NCBI RefSeq assembly: GCF_000701345.1 | Contig: NZ_JNIJ01000010.1 | Coordinates: forward strand, 159,110-223,109 | Reading direction: 5' to 3' | Length of the DNA stretch: 64,000 bases | From: Bradyrhizobium sp. URHD0069 | GTDB taxonomy: Bacteria; Pseudomonadota; Alphaproteobacteria; Rhizobiales; Xanthobacteraceae | Shown: piece after piece, positions 31,682 through 41,359 of the stretch | How positions within the stretch are numbered: the stretch's first letter is position 1 | Layout: each line of letters starts with the position of its first letter | Notes under the pieces: model-generated | The model's input: the letters and a program-made list of their open reading frames with translations, nothing else | Databases searched by the model: none | What the model was told of the DNA's origin: nothing | Program-made: the position numbers and the translations under genes

Positions 31682-32182
31682 ATGTTCAAATCTCAGCAAT
31701 ATCGCGCCAAGGCAGCCGAATACGGCGAACTGATCAAGCATTCGAGCGGTCAGGGCGAAAGCCACAAACTTCAGGAACTGCAGGAACGCCACGCCGAGCT
31801 CGCGGATAACGAGCAGGGATTGGCTAACAACTATGAAAGTGCCGTGAACGTTGCGGAGCAGGATCGCGCTCGCGGCGAGGCCCTGGTGGCCGAGGAGGAG
31901 CACGTTTTGCGATGTCTCGGCGCGGCCGTCATCATGCAATGGAACGCGCTGCCGAAGACGCTGCAACGGGAGATCTTCGACACCGCCGGATCGGTCGGAA
32001 AGTTGTTGGAGACGGCGGCGCTCCGCGGGCAGATCGCCCGATTTCTGCACAAGCACAAGAACGATGCCAGCGCCAAAGAAATTTCCGCGGCAGATATGCA
32101 TCAGAACGCGAAATCGAGTGCTGCGGCATTGTCGCGGTGGGACGATGAGGGAGGTGCAGTCCCCGACGGACTGCCGAAGTGA
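31682..32182 (+). CDS. coiled-coil conserved hypothetical protein
   Basis: A 166-residue soluble helical protein with AAAGGA before the ATG. The N-terminal 70 residues form a charged coiled coil (FKSQQYRAKAAEYGELIKHS, KLQELQERHAELADNEQGLA). The segment VIMQWNALPKTLQREIFDTAG resembles a motif I recall in small stress-linked proteins of Bradyrhizobium. It precedes the 74-residue gene in the same orientation. Function unknown. Confidence 0.6.
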   Translation: MFKSQQYRAKAAEYGELIKHSSGQGESHKLQELQERHAELADNEQGLANNYESAVNVAEQDRARGEALVAEEEHVLRCLGAAVIMQWNALPKTLQREIFDTAGSVGKLLETAALRGQIARFLHKHKNDASAKEISAADMHQNAKSSAAALSRWDDEGGAVPDGLPK

Positions 32183-32210
32183 ACCGACGTCGGCAACAGG
32201 AGGATTTCCT

Positions 32211-32435
32211 ATGTCACGCAAAAAGCATGTTGACGAACCCGAGCCGAAAAAAGCGATGCGAGCCGACCAGCCTCCGACCGATGGTTTCGTGACGGTTGTC
32301 GACGGCCATTTCAAGTCGAAGTTTGACACCGCCGAGGCAGCCGAAACGGCGGCGCGGAAATTGAAGTCGGCTTACCCGATGCTCCAGATCGAAACCTATG
32401 ATGCGGCCAACAAGGTCCGCACATTGGTGAGCTAG
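32211..32435 (+). CDS. 74-residue conserved hypothetical protein
   Basis: ATG 32211 follows a perfect AGGAGG at 32198-32203. The N-terminus is charged (MSRKKHVDEPEPKKAMRADQ), and a compact domain follows: GFVTVVDGHFKSKFDTAEAAETAARKLKSAYP-LQIETYDA. It is probably co-transcribed with the gene at 31682. Function unknown. Confidence 0.65.
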   Translation: MSRKKHVDEPEPKKAMRADQPPTDGFVTVVDGHFKSKFDTAEAAETAARKLKSAYPMLQIETYDAANKVRTLVS

Positions 32436-32468
32436 CCAACCCGTCACCTTTAGGCGCGGCAATCGCCG

Positions 32469-33473
32469 CTACTCCTCCACGCCCGCTTCGTGCGGCGTGA
32501 ACTGGTAGACCGAGGAGCAGAACTCGCAGGTCACCACCACCTTGCCGTCCTTGACCATTTCGGCGCGGTCCTTTGCAGCGAAGCTTTTCAGCATCGACGA
32601 CACCGCATCGCGCGAGCACGAGCATTGCGCGCGCAGCGGCAACGGTTGAAACACCCGCACGCCGCGTTCGTGAAACAATCGATACAGCAGGCGTTCGCCC
32701 GACAGATCCGGATCGATCAGTTCGACATCCTCGACCGTTCCGATCAGCGACTGTCCCTCGACCCAGGCGTCGTCTTCGGCAACCGAATGCGTTACTGCGC
32801 CGTCCGGCGCATCGCCGGGATGAAGATCGGCCCGGCGCGCCCGCTCCGGCGCCTTGGGAAGAAACTGCAGCAGCATTCCGCCGGCGCGCCAGCGATGTCT
32901 TGGGCCATCGCCGCCGCGCCATTCTTCGCCGACCGCAAGCCGTACCCGCGTCGGAATCTGTTCCGAGCGTAGAAAATATTCATGCGCGGCATCTTCCAGG
33001 CTGCCGCCTTCGAGCGATACCAGCCCCTGATAGCGGCTCATGTCCGGCCCCTGATCGATGGTCATCGCGAGATGGCCTTTTCCCAGCAGCGCGCCGGTGT
33101 CCTGGCCATCTTTGAGCCGTTTCGCGTCGAACCGCGCATAGGCACGCAAACGATCCGGCGCCTGAAAATCCACGATCAGAAACGACACCGGACCGTCGGT
33201 CTGGGTCTGCAGAATGAAGCGGCCCTCAAATTTCAGCGAGGAGCCAAGCAGCGTCGTCAGCACGATCGCTTCGCCGAGCACCTTGCCGACGGGCGGCGGA
33301 TAATCGTGCTTGGTCAGGACGTCGTCGAGCGCAGGACCGAGCCGGGTCAAGCGGCCGCGCAGATCGAGCGCGTCGACCTCGAACGGCAGCACCGCATCGT
33401 CGACGGGAACCGCCGAGGGCGCACGGATCGGAGTTTCCAGGGAAATTTTCATGTCGGGGGATTGATCAGGCAT
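32469..33473 (-). CDS. hslO: redox-regulated chaperone Hsp33
   Basis: A 334-residue Hsp33. This holdase is activated by oxidation: four C-terminal Cys lose zinc, form disulfides and the protein binds unfolding clients. The motif pair is C-S-C (AQCSCSRDAV) and CEFC (VTCEFCSSVY), about 30 residues apart as required. N-terminal family segments include LGEAIVLTTLLGSSLKFEGRF and LLGKGHLAMTIDQG. The gene is leftward, downstream of argF across repeat R2, and may share argF-argD transcripts. Confidence 0.95.
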   Translation of the reverse strand: MPDQSPDMKISLETPIRAPSAVPVDDAVLPFEVDALDLRGRLTRLGPALDDVLTKHDYPPPVGKVLGEAIVLTTLLGSSLKFEGRFILQTQTDGPVSFLIVDFQAPDRLRAYARFDAKRLKDGQDTGALLGKGHLAMTIDQGPDMSRYQGLVSLEGGSLEDAAHEYFLRSEQIPTRVRLAVGEEWRGGDGPRHRWRAGGMLLQFLPKAPERARRADLHPGDAPDGAVTHSVAEDDAWVEGQSLIGTVEDVELIDPDLSGERLLYRLFHERGVRVFQPLPLRAQCSCSRDAVSSMLKSFAAKDRAEMVKDGKVVVTCEFCSSVYQFTPHEAGVEE

Positions 33474-33534
33474 GGCGCTTTATCTGGGGTCGGGGGACCG
33501 AAATCGAAAGGGGGTTGCGGACGTCGAATCCCCC

Positions 33535-33657
33535 ACTTGTCGTCCCCGCGCACGCGGGGACCCATACTCCGCGGCGTTCGTTATGCGAAGAGCGTCTGCC
33601 ACATTGCGAAAACGAGAGATCACGCGGTATGGGTCCCCGCGTGCGCGGGGACGACAA
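33535..33657. repeat. dispersed palindromic repeat, family R2
   Basis: The arms GTCGTCCCCGCGCACGCGGG and its complement near 33630-33656 flank about 80 bases. Copies lie at 36934-37058 and 48177-48293 with CTGCGAACGCAGGGACCCATA in the arms. The element separates hslO from argF. Confidence 0.75.
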
Positions 33658-33670
33658 ACCATTTTAAATC

Positions 33671-34597
33671 TTACGCCACCGCGTCGAAGCACCACGCCAG
33701 AATGCCCTTTTGCGCATGCAGGCGATTTTCGGCCTCGTCGAACACCACTGATTGCGGGCCGTCGATCACCTCATCGGTGACCTCATCGCCGCGATGCGCG
33801 GGAAGGCAATGCATGAACAGCGCGTCGGGCTTGGCCAGCGACATCAGCTTGGCGTTGACCTGATATGGCTTCAAGAGGTTGTGGCGGTGCTCGCCATCCT
33901 TGTCGCCCATCGAGAACCAGGTGTCGGTGACCACGCAATCGGCGCCGCGCACGGCGGTCTCCGGATCGTTGCCGAGCACGATCGGGGCTTGCGTTGCCTT
34001 GATCCAATCCTTCATTGCCCTGTTCGGCGCGAGCTGCGGCGGCGTCGCGACGTTCAATTTGAACTTGAAACGCTCTGCCGCATGCGCCCATGACGCCAGC
34101 ACGTTGTTGTCATCGCCGGTCCATGCAATGGTGCAACCCTCGATCGGACCGCGATGCTCCTCGAACGTCATCAGGTCCGCCATCACCTGGCAGGGATGCG
34201 AGCGGCGCGTCAGCCCGTTGATGACCGGGACGGTCGCGTGCGCGGCGAGTTCCAGCAGCGCATCGTGATTGAGAATGCGGATCATGATGGCATCGACATA
34301 ACGCGACAGCACCCGGGCGGTGTCGGCGATGGTCTCGCCGCGGCCGAGCTGCATTTCCGCACCGGTCAACATGATCGCTTCGCCACCGAGCTGGCGCATG
34401 CCGACATCAAACGACACCCGCGTTCGGGTCGAGGGTTTCTCGAAGATCATGGCCAGCGTCTTGCCTTCAAGCGGCTTATCCGGCTTGGCATGTGCCTTCA
34501 GCTTCGCCTTCATGGCGACGCTTGAGGCGAGCATGTTGCGCAACTCTTTGGTCGGAAGCTCGTTGAGATCGAGAAAATGGCGCAGAGCTTTGCTCAT
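33671..34597 (-). CDS. argF: ornithine carbamoyltransferase
   Basis: A 308-residue enzyme that forms citrulline from ornithine and carbamoyl phosphate (arginine synthesis). The carbamoyl-phosphate loop is [11 protein letters not shown], followed by HPCQVMADL and the ornithine-binding [17 protein letters not shown]. Length and motifs are normal. The ATG overlaps the argD stop by four bases, so the two are translationally coupled. Confidence 0.97.
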   Translation of the reverse strand: MSKALRHFLDLNELPTKELRNMLASSVAMKAKLKAHAKPDKPLEGKTLAMIFEKPSTRTRVSFDVGMRQLGGEAIMLTGAEMQLGRGETIADTARVLSRYVDAIMIRILNHDALLELAAHATVPVINGLTRRSHPCQVMADLMTFEEHRGPIEGCTIAWTGDDNNVLASWAHAAERFKFKLNVATPPQLAPNRAMKDWIKATQAPIVLGNDPETAVRGADCVVTDTWFSMGDKDGEHRHNLLKPYQVNAKLMSLAKPDALFMHCLPAHRGDEVTDEVIDGPQSVVFDEAENRLHAQKGILAWCFDAVA

Positions 34598-35814
34598 TGC
34601 CCCGCCGCCCGTTTCAGATGCGCGCCGGAAAGCGCTACGCAGGCGCGCTCGAGCCGCTGCACGGCCTCCTCGATCTCCGCCTCTGTGACGATCAACGGCG
34701 GCAGGAATCGCACCACGTTTTCGCCGGCGCCCACCGTGAGCAGCCTTTGTTCGCGCAACGCCGTCACGAGATCGCCCGACGGCACCACCGCCTTCAGGCC
34801 GATCAGCAGTCCCTCACCGCGTACTTCAGAGAGCACGTCGGGGTGGCGATCGACCACCGAGGCCAGCTTCTGTTTGAGCAGCAGCGACATCTTCTGCGCG
34901 TGCTCGAAGAAGCCGGGCTTCAGCATGACGTCCAGCACCGCGTTGGCGGCGGCGACCGCCAGCGGATTGCCGCCGAAAGTCGAGCCGTGCGAGCCCGGCG
35001 TCATGCCGGCTGCGGCTTCGGCCGTCGCCAAGCAGGCTCCGATCGGAAACCCGCCGCCAAGCGCCTTCGCCAGCGACATCACATCCGGCGTGATGCCGAG
35101 GCGTTTGTAGGCGAACAGCTCGCCGGTGCGGCCCATGCCGGTTTGCACCTCGTCGAAGATCAAGAGCAGGCCGCTATCGTCGCACAGCTGGCGCAACGCC
35201 TTGAAGAAGGCATGCGGCGCGGCGCGCACGCCGCCTTCGCCCTGCAACGGTTCGATCAGGATGCCCGCGGTCTGCGGACCGATCGCCTTCTTGACGGCTT
35301 CGAGATCGCCGAGCGGCACCTGATCGAAGCCATCCATCGGCGGCCCGAAGCCTTCGAGGTATTTTGCGGAGCCGGTCGCGGCGAGTGTCGCCAGTGTTCG
35401 TCCGTGAAAAGCGCTATCGAAGGTGATGATGCGGTAACGCTCGGGATGGCCTTTGGCGGCGTGGTGCTTGCGGGTTATTTTGATCGCGCATTCCATCGCC
35501 TCGGCGCCCGAGTTCGCGAAAAACACGAAGTCGGCAAAGCTCTGCTCGCACAGCCTTGCCGCGAGCCGCTCGCCGTCCGGGCTCTTGAACAGGTTCGACA
35601 TGTGCCACAGCTTCGTCGCCTGTTCCTGCAGCGCCGCGACCAGATGCGGATGCGCATGGCCCAGGGCATTCACCGCGACGCCAGAGGTGAAATCGAGATA
35701 GCGCTCGCCGTCGGAAGCGATCAGCCACGCGCCCTCACCGCGCTCAAAGCCGAGATCGACTCTGGCGAATACGGGAAGCAGATGCGACGTCGCGCTGTTG
35801 GTCATGGCGTTCAC
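34594..35814 (-). CDS. argD: acetylornithine aminotransferase
   Basis: A 406-residue class-III PLP aminotransferase, converting N-acetylglutamate semialdehyde to acetylornithine. Features are [19 protein letters not shown] N-terminal region, [17 protein letters not shown] and the PLP-Lys in [13 protein letters not shown]. Being upstream of and coupled to argF supports the arginine role. A hairpin resembling a leftward terminator lies 63 bases upstream of the start (35877-35910). Confidence 0.95.
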   Translation of the reverse strand: MNAMTNSATSHLLPVFARVDLGFERGEGAWLIASDGERYLDFTSGVAVNALGHAHPHLVAALQEQATKLWHMSNLFKSPDGERLAARLCEQSFADFVFFANSGAEAMECAIKITRKHHAAKGHPERYRIITFDSAFHGRTLATLAATGSAKYLEGFGPPMDGFDQVPLGDLEAVKKAIGPQTAGILIEPLQGEGGVRAAPHAFFKALRQLCDDSGLLLIFDEVQTGMGRTGELFAYKRLGITPDVMSLAKALGGGFPIGACLATAEAAAGMTPGSHGSTFGGNPLAVAAANAVLDVMLKPGFFEHAQKMSLLLKQKLASVVDRHPDVLSEVRGEGLLIGLKAVVPSGDLVTALREQRLLTVGAGENVVRFLPPLIVTEAEIEEAVQRLERACVALSGAHLKRAAGQ

Positions 35815-35876
35815 TGAGGGTTAGGGCAGGCCGCGATCCGCACATTGGCGCGAACGCATCAACGGCCAGCCCCGGA

Positions 35877-35910
35877 AAACAAAACGTGCCGCCTTTTCGG
35901 GGCGGCACGT
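35877..35910 (-). terminator. leftward terminator hairpin upstream of argD
   Basis: ACGTGCCGCC (35884-35893) pairs with GGCGGCACGT (35901-35910) around a T-rich loop. On the minus strand it is followed by TTTTGTTTT. It would end leftward transcription before argD: either an attenuator in the argD leader, or the terminator of a small RNA from 35911-36130. Confidence 0.6.
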
Positions 35911-36271
35911 GGGAACCATTCTATGCGTGCGGCGATGCCTGTCAACCGGTCACGCAGGCCACCACCCCGCCCGCGGTAGCTTCCGGTGCCGTGGAAAAAT
36001 CCAATTGCAATGCTTGGCTGACGGAACATGTGGACGCACCCATGCGGTCTCTTGCGCCGGAGTCACGCCATATTGTAGCTTCTGGGCTGTTGGGTACGAC
36101 ATCTCGTGCGGCGGTTCTGATCCTCTAAGTCCTAAGTGTCTGGCGTAAACGTTCGGCGCGCTTGCAGCGGTCGGCGAGGGCTAAGGGATTCTGCCCGCGG
36201 GGGGATTTTAGAGATTTGGCATCGCAGCGCTGCCCCACAATCGGCCGGCGCGACGAGAAGGAAACAGTGCG
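35911..36271. other. intergenic between argD and gcrA, possible small RNA region
   Basis: No convincing protein gene. On the minus strand a TACAATAT-like -10 lies near 36070 and could start a short RNA ending at the 35877-35910 terminator. The promoter of gcrA must lie toward 36271; AGGA is present just before its ATG. No RNA family is recognised. Confidence 0.35.
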
Positions 36272-36781
36272 ATGACGGTATTGACTTGGTCTGACGATCG
36301 TGTCGAGCAGTTAAAAAAACTCTGGGAAGGCGGGCTTTCGGCCAGCCAGATCGCCGCGGAGCTTGGAAATGTGACGCGCAACGCCGTGATCGGCAAGGTC
36401 CACCGGCTTGGCCTTTCCGGCCGCGCCAAAAGCCCCTCCTCGGCGGCGCCGCGGCCACGCAAGGCGCGCCCGGCCCAGCAGATGATGCGGGTCTCGCGTC
36501 CGGTCTCGCGCGGCAATACCGCGCTGGCGCAGGCGTTCGAAGTCGAGCTGGAGCCCGATCCTATCGCCTATGACAACGTGGTCCCGATGAGCCAGCGGCT
36601 GTCGCTGTTGGAATTGAATGAGGCCACCTGCCATTGGCCGATCGGCGATCCCGCCAGTTCGGAGTTCTTCTTCTGCGGCGGCAAAACGCTGACCAGCCTG
36701 CCCTATTGCGCACATCACTCGCGGATCGCCTATCAGCCCGCCAGCGATCGCCGCCGCCAGCCGCCGAAGCCGACAAGGTAA
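36272..36781 (+). CDS. gcrA: GcrA cell-cycle regulator
   Basis: A 169-residue member of the alphaproteobacterial GcrA family, which binds sigma-70 and GANTC-methylated promoters to control cell-cycle genes. The N-terminal DNA-binding part is plain: MTVLTWSDDRVEQLKKLWEG-LSASQIAAELG-VTRNAVIGKVHRLGL. The C-terminal sigma-binding part includes LLELNEATCHWPIGDP and a Cys-pair region. The middle is a basic/Pro/Ala linker. It is a single gene convergent with phoB. Confidence 0.96.
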   Translation: MTVLTWSDDRVEQLKKLWEGGLSASQIAAELGNVTRNAVIGKVHRLGLSGRAKSPSSAAPRPRKARPAQQMMRVSRPVSRGNTALAQAFEVELEPDPIAYDNVVPMSQRLSLLELNEATCHWPIGDPASSEFFFCGGKTLTSLPYCAHHSRIAYQPASDRRRQPPKPTR

Positions 36782-36829
36782 GGCGCGGTCTATCGCAGCC
36801 CGGATGGAGCCAACGGGTGGCGCGAACGC

Positions 36830-37060
36830 CCGCCCGATGACAGGCTCGGCGAAATCCAGACTATGTCGCCACGGCTGATGGCTTCCCGGGTTGCGCTACG
36901 CTTCACCCCGGCTACGAACTCGCAATGACGATCTTGTCGTCCCTGCGAACGCAGGGACCCATAGCCACAGGCATTCGTGGTTATGTCACGCTGGAACTCC
37001 GGCGCATTTCAACAATCATGATTGGTGGTTATGGGTCCCCGCGTCCGTGGGGACGACCGT
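36830..37060. repeat. tandem R3-like and R2 dispersed repeats
   Basis: Degenerate R3 sequence (GATGACAGGCTC to CTCGCAATGACG) runs to about 36931. Repeat R2 follows, with arms TCGTCCCTGCGAACGCAGGG at 36937-36956 and GTCCCCGCGTCCGTGGGGAC at 37035-37054. It fills the gap between the convergent gcrA and phoB genes. Confidence 0.65.
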
Positions 37061-37076
37061 GGAGAGCTATTCCGCC

Positions 37077-37781
37077 TTATTCCGCCGCCTTTGCGAACCG
37101 GTCATCCAGCGCATAGCCGGCGCCGCGCACGGTGCGGATCGGATCCTGCTCGCGGCCCGGATTCAGCAGTTTGCGCAACCGCCCGATATGCACGTCGACC
37201 GTGCGCTCGTCGATATAGATATCGCGGCCCCAAACGCTGTCGAGCAATTGCTCGCGGCTGAACACCCGGCCCGGATGCTCCAGAAAAAATTCCAAAAGCC
37301 GGTACTCGGTCGGACCGAGATCGATCGGGCGGCCCGAACGGGCGACGCGGCGCTTCTCGCGGTCGAGCTCGAGGTCGCCATAGCTCAGCACGGTGGCGAG
37401 CCGTTCGGGGCTCGCGCGTCGCAACAGGCCCTTCACGCGCGCCAGCAATTCCGGCACCGAGAACGGCTTGACGATGTAATCGTCGGCGCCGGTCGCAAGG
37501 CCCCTGACCCGTTCGCTCTCCTCACCGCGCGCGGTCAGCATGATGATCGGCAGCTGCCTGGTCTCCGGCCGCGCCCGCAGGCGGCGGCACAGCTCGATCC
37601 CGGACAGGCCCGGCAACATCCAATCCAGCACGATCAGGTCGGGAACACGCTCCTTCAGCCGCGTATCGGCGTCGTCGCCGCGTCCGACGGTTTCGACATC
37701 GTAGCCTTCGGCATCGAGGTTGTAGCGCAACAGCGTGGTCAGCGCCTCCTCGTCTTCGACTACCAGAATGCGCGCGCTCAT
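37077..37781 (-). CDS. phoB: phosphate regulon response regulator PhoB
   Basis: A 234-residue OmpR-family regulator from ATG 37781. The receiver domain has VVEDEEAL, Asp in LIVLDWMLPG, Thr in MLTARGE and Lys in YIVKPF. The winged-helix domain has YRLLEFFLEHPGRVFSREQLL and DERTVDVHIGRLRKLL. It activates Pho-box promoters such as pstS when phosphorylated by PhoR. The upstream in-frame extension is not needed. It is last in the operon, 13 bases after phoU. Confidence 0.96.
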   Translation of the reverse strand: MSARILVVEDEEALTTLLRYNLDAEGYDVETVGRGDDADTRLKERVPDLIVLDWMLPGLSGIELCRRLRARPETRQLPIIMLTARGEESERVRGLATGADDYIVKPFSVPELLARVKGLLRRASPERLATVLSYGDLELDREKRRVARSGRPIDLGPTEYRLLEFFLEHPGRVFSREQLLDSVWGRDIYIDERTVDVHIGRLRKLLNPGREQDPIRTVRGAGYALDDRFAKAAE

Positions 37782-37794
37782 TGGCTCAGGCCTC

Positions 37795-38511
37795 TCAGTT
37801 TCCAGATATAGTGGTGGCAAAGGTCGTCATGTCGCCCTTTGGCCGCTTGTCGAGAATCTGTTGTCCTTCGATCATGTAAAACACGGTTTCCGCGATATTG
37901 GTGGCGTGATCGCCGATCCGTTCGATGTTCTTGGCGCAGAACATCAGATGGATGCAGAAGCTGATGTTGCGCGGATCTTCCATCATGTAGGTCAGAAGTT
38001 CGCGGAACAGCGAGGTACAGATGGCGTCGACCTCCTCGTCGCCCTTCCAGACCGTCATCGCCGCCGGCAGGTCGTGCGCGGCGTAAGCGTCGAGCACGGA
38101 CTTCACCTGCGACTGCACGAGATCGGTCATGTGCTCGAGGCCGCGGATCAGCTTGAGCGGCTGGAAATCGCTCTCCAGCGCCGCGACCCGCTTGCCCATG
38201 TTCTTGGCCAGGTCTCCGATCCGCTCGAGATCGGTCGCGACCCGCATGGAGCCGACGATCTCGCGCAGATCCACCGCCATCGGCTGGCGCCGGGCGATGG
38301 TCAATACTGCGCGCTCCTCAATCACGTGCTGCAGGCTGTCGATTTCGGCGTCGGCGGCCACAACACGCTGGCCGAGCGCGACATCCCTGCGGATCAGCGC
38401 ATCGACCGATTCGACGATCATGCGTTCGGCGAGGCCGCCCATTTCCGCGACCAGCCGGGTAAGTTCCTGCAGGTCGCTGTCGAACGCCTTGGCGGTATGT
38501 TCAGTAGCCAT
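37795..38511 (-). CDS. phoU: phosphate signalling protein PhoU
   Basis: A 238-residue PhoU with the usual two three-helix bundles. Family motifs are DSDLQELTRLVAEMGGLAE, EIVGSMRVATDLERIGDLAKN and the second-half ERIGDHATNIAE. The paired E-x4-R-x-G-D motifs bind metal clusters. It links the Pst transporter to PhoR and keeps the regulon off in high phosphate. It lies between pstB and phoB. Confidence 0.96.
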   Translation of the reverse strand: MATEHTAKAFDSDLQELTRLVAEMGGLAERMIVESVDALIRRDVALGQRVVAADAEIDSLQHVIEERAVLTIARRQPMAVDLREIVGSMRVATDLERIGDLAKNMGKRVAALESDFQPLKLIRGLEHMTDLVQSQVKSVLDAYAAHDLPAAMTVWKGDEEVDAICTSLFRELLTYMMEDPRNISFCIHLMFCAKNIERIGDHATNIAETVFYMIEGQQILDKRPKGDMTTFATTISGN

Positions 38512-38521
38512 ATGTCTCTCC

Positions 38522-39343
38522 TCAGCCGAACCGGCCGGTGATGTAGTCCTGGGTCCGTCGATCGCTCGGCGAGGTGAAAATCTTGCTGGTCTCGTCGAAT
38601 TCGATCAATTCGCCAAGATACATGAAGGCGGTCTTGTCCGAGACGCGCGCGGCCTGCTGCATATTGTGGGTGACGATGGCGATAGTGTAGTCCTCCGCCA
38701 GCTCCTGAATCAATTCCTCGATCTTGGCGGTCGAAATCGGATCGAGCGCCGAGCACGGCTCGTCGAACAAGATCACCTCGGGCCGCACCGCCACGGTGCG
38801 GGCGATACAAAGCCGCTGCTGTTGGCCGCCGGACAGGCTGAGGCCGCTGGCGTTCAGCTTGTCCTTGACCTCGTTCCACAGCGCGCCGCCGCGTAGCGCC
38901 TTTTCCACACGGCCGTCCATCTCGGACTTGGAAATTTTTTCGTAGAGCCGGATGCCGAACGCGATGTTTTCATAGATCGTCATCGGAAATGGCGTCGGCT
39001 TCTGGAATACCATGCCGACGCGCGCACGCAGCAGATTGAGATCGAGCTTGGGATCGAGAATGTTGGTCTGATCGAGCACCACCTGACCAGTGGCGCGTTG
39101 CCCCGGATAGAGATCGTACATCCGGTTGAAAATCCGCAGCAGCGTCGACTTGCCGCAGCCGGATGGCCCGATGAAGGCAGTAACGCGATGGGTACCGAGC
39201 GTCAGGTTAATGTTTTTCAGCGCATGATGCTCGCCGTAATAAAAGTTCAGGCCGCGCGTCGTAACCTTCGCCGGGGCCTCGGGCAACGCTGCAGAGGGAA
39301 CGGGTCCAACCGCGTCACTCATCGATACAGAAAGACTGTTCAT
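38522..39343 (-). CDS. pstB: phosphate ABC transporter ATPase PstB
   Basis: A 273-residue ATPase. The start at 39343 ([12 protein letters not shown]) is backed by GAGAGGA eight bases upstream and overlaps the pstA stop by four bases (ATGA). Motifs are [12 protein letters not shown], Walker [13 protein letters not shown] signature LSGGQQQRL and Walker [13 protein letters not shown]. It powers phosphate import. Confidence 0.97.
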   Translation of the reverse strand: MNSLSVSMSDAVGPVPSAALPEAPAKVTTRGLNFYYGEHHALKNINLTLGTHRVTAFIGPSGCGKSTLLRIFNRMYDLYPGQRATGQVVLDQTNILDPKLDLNLLRARVGMVFQKPTPFPMTIYENIAFGIRLYEKISKSEMDGRVEKALRGGALWNEVKDKLNASGLSLSGGQQQRLCIARTVAVRPEVILFDEPCSALDPISTAKIEELIQELAEDYTIAIVTHNMQQAARVSDKTAFMYLGELIEFDETSKIFTSPSDRRTQDYITGRFG

Positions 39344-40185
39344 TTTGGTGTCCTCTCGGCGCCAATAATGCGCGCGCCAATATTCAGGGCAAGTACGGTC
39401 AAGGTGATGAGCAAGGCCCCGCTCCAGGCGAGCTGCTTCCAATAGGCGTACGGGCTTTGCACGAAATTGTTGATGGTGACCGGCAGGTTGGCCATTGTCT
39501 TGGTCAGATCGAGGCTGAAGAACTGGTTGCTTAGCGCGGTGAACAATAGCGGCGCGGTTTCGCCGGCAACGCGCGCCGTCGCCAGCAGTACGCCGGTGAT
39601 CAGCCCGGCACGCGCCGCGCGGTAGGCGATACGTTTGATGACAAGCGAGCGCGGCAAGCCGAGCGCCGATGCTGCCTCGCGCAGCGGATTGGGCACCAGC
39701 AGCAACATGTCTTCGGTGGTGCGCACCACCACCGGGATGACGATCACCGCCAGCGCCAGCGATCCGGCGAAGGCGGAGAACCCGCCCATCGGGACTACAA
39801 TGGCGCCGTAGATGAACAGGCCAATGATGATCGAGGGTGCGCTCAAGAGAATATCGTTAATGAAGCGGATCACCGTGGTCAGGCGGTCGTTCCGGCCGTA
39901 TTCAGCAAGGTAGGTGCCGGCGAACAAACCGAGCGGCGCGCCGATACCGACGCCGATCCCGGTCATGATGAGCGAACCGGTGATAGCGTTTAGCAAGCCG
40001 CCATCGGTCGATCCCGGCGGCGGCGTGTTCTGGGTGAAGACCTGCACGTTGAGACCAGCGAGGCCGTTGTAGAGCAGCGTAAACAGAATCAAAGCCAGCC
40101 AGGTGACACCGAACACCGCGGCCCCGAGGCATAGAAACTTGACGAAAATATCTGACCGGCGGCGGGATGCATAAATCGGGTTCAT
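39340..40185 (-). CDS. pstA: phosphate ABC transporter permease PstA
   Basis: A 281-residue membrane permease with six predicted spans. The cytoplasmic coupling motif reads [14 protein letters not shown], near the EAA-type loop, followed by [23 protein letters not shown], characteristic of PstA. It pairs with PstC across a five-base gap. Confidence 0.95.
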   Translation of the reverse strand: MNPIYASRRRSDIFVKFLCLGAAVFGVTWLALILFTLLYNGLAGLNVQVFTQNTPPPGSTDGGLLNAITGSLIMTGIGVGIGAPLGLFAGTYLAEYGRNDRLTTVIRFINDILLSAPSIIIGLFIYGAIVVPMGGFSAFAGSLALAVIVIPVVVRTTEDMLLLVPNPLREAASALGLPRSLVIKRIAYRAARAGLITGVLLATARVAGETAPLLFTALSNQFFSLDLTKTMANLPVTINNFVQSPYAYWKQLAWSGALLITLTVLALNIGARIIGAERTPK

Positions 40186-40189
40186 GATC

Positions 40190-41194
40190 TCAGTTCCCCG
40201 CCTTCTGTTGCAGACGCAGCAGCATTAGCCGCGCCGCGGCCAGAACAAAGAAGGTCAGCACGAACAGCAACAGGCCGAGCAGGATCAGGCCGGATTGATG
40301 CAGCCCATCGCTTTCGGCAAATTCGCTCGCGATCGCCGCCGAAATCGTGGTGCCCGGCGCAAACACCGACGGGGAAATCCGGAACGAGTTGCCGATGATG
40401 AAGGTCACCGCCATGGTTTCACCGAGCGCGCGGCCCAGCGCCAACATGATGCCGCCGATGACGCCGACGCGCGTATAGGGAATCACCACGCTGCGAACGA
40501 CTTCCCATGTGGTGCAGCCGACGCCGTAGGCCGCTTCCTTCAGAACCGGCGGCACCGTCTTGAACACGTCGACCGAAATCGCGGTGATAAACGGCAGCAC
40601 CATGATCGCGAGGATCAGCGCCGCGTTGAACAGGGAGAGGTAGGAGGGCGGACCCGCGAAAATGGATCCGAGAACGGGGACACCGTCGAACAGTTTGATC
40701 ATGAACGGCTGAAAGGTATCGGCCATAAACGGGCCGAGCACGAAGAACCCCCACATCCCGTAGATGATCGATGGAATTCCCGCCAGCAACTCAACCGCAA
40801 TGCCGATTGGTCGGCGCAACCATATCGGGCAAAGCTCGGTGAGGAAGATCGCAATGCCGAGTCCGACCGGGATCGCGATCATCATCGCGATGACGGAAGT
40901 CACCAACGTACCATAGATCGGGCCGAGGGCGCCGAGCACGGGCGGGTCGGCTGACGGCGCCCATCGCGATGTGAACAGGAATGAAAGACCGTACTCCCTT
41001 ATCGCCGGCCATGCGCCCACGATCAGCGAGAGAATGATGCCGCCTAGGATGAACAGCACCGAAATCGCGCAGGCGCGGGTGATCCAGTAAAATGTAACGT
41101 CGCCGACTTTGAACGCGCTCAATGCCTTGGCGCGATCGTAAGGTCCGGCTGCTTCCATTACATCTACATCGCTCTGAACGGCCATCTCTGCCAC
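40190..41194 (-). CDS. pstC: phosphate ABC transporter permease PstC
   Basis: A 334-residue permease with about six to seven spans. Signatures are [41 protein letters not shown] (EAA loop) and [18 protein letters not shown]. The N-terminal 35 residues are cytoplasmic. It lies 165 bases after pstS with repeat R6 between them. Confidence 0.95.
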   Translation of the reverse strand: MAEMAVQSDVDVMEAAGPYDRAKALSAFKVGDVTFYWITRACAISVLFILGGIILSLIVGAWPAIREYGLSFLFTSRWAPSADPPVLGALGPIYGTLVTSVIAMMIAIPVGLGIAIFLTELCPIWLRRPIGIAVELLAGIPSIIYGMWGFFVLGPFMADTFQPFMIKLFDGVPVLGSIFAGPPSYLSLFNAALILAIMVLPFITAISVDVFKTVPPVLKEAAYGVGCTTWEVVRSVVIPYTRVGVIGGIMLALGRALGETMAVTFIIGNSFRISPSVFAPGTTISAAIASEFAESDGLHQSGLILLGLLLFVLTFFVLAAARLMLLRLQQKAGN

Positions 41195-41221
41195 GCCAAT
41201 CCCCCCGTACTGTTATCCGCC

Positions 41222-41349
41222 TCGCACCCCGGATGCGGCGCAGCGCGCGGTGCGCTGCTGACCTGGGGGTCCACCTTAATTAACTGCGAGTGGGTGTTCC
41301 GACTCCGCGGAGCAGCGCGCAAAGCGCTGCACCGCGTCCGGGACACGAG
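41222..41349. repeat. imperfect inverted repeat inside the pst operon, R6
   Basis: CCCCGGATGCGGCGCAGCGC (left arm, about 41227-41246) pairs imperfectly with GCGCTGCACCGCGTCCGGG (right arm, about 41324-41342). It sits between pstS and pstC, where a stem-loop could keep pstS mRNA in excess over the permease genes. That effect is inferred. Confidence 0.6.
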
Positions 41350-41359
41350 ACCTTTCCAA

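Noticed and set aside
34597..35817. A 406-codon plus-strand frame opposite argD
   Set aside because: It is the antisense shadow of argD; its translation is Arg/His/Gln-biased with no domain, while argD is complete with PLP motifs.
35911..36130. 6S RNA, SRP RNA, tmRNA or RNase P RNA
   Set aside because: None of the signature sequences known to me for those RNAs is present, so only a generic small-RNA candidate is noted.
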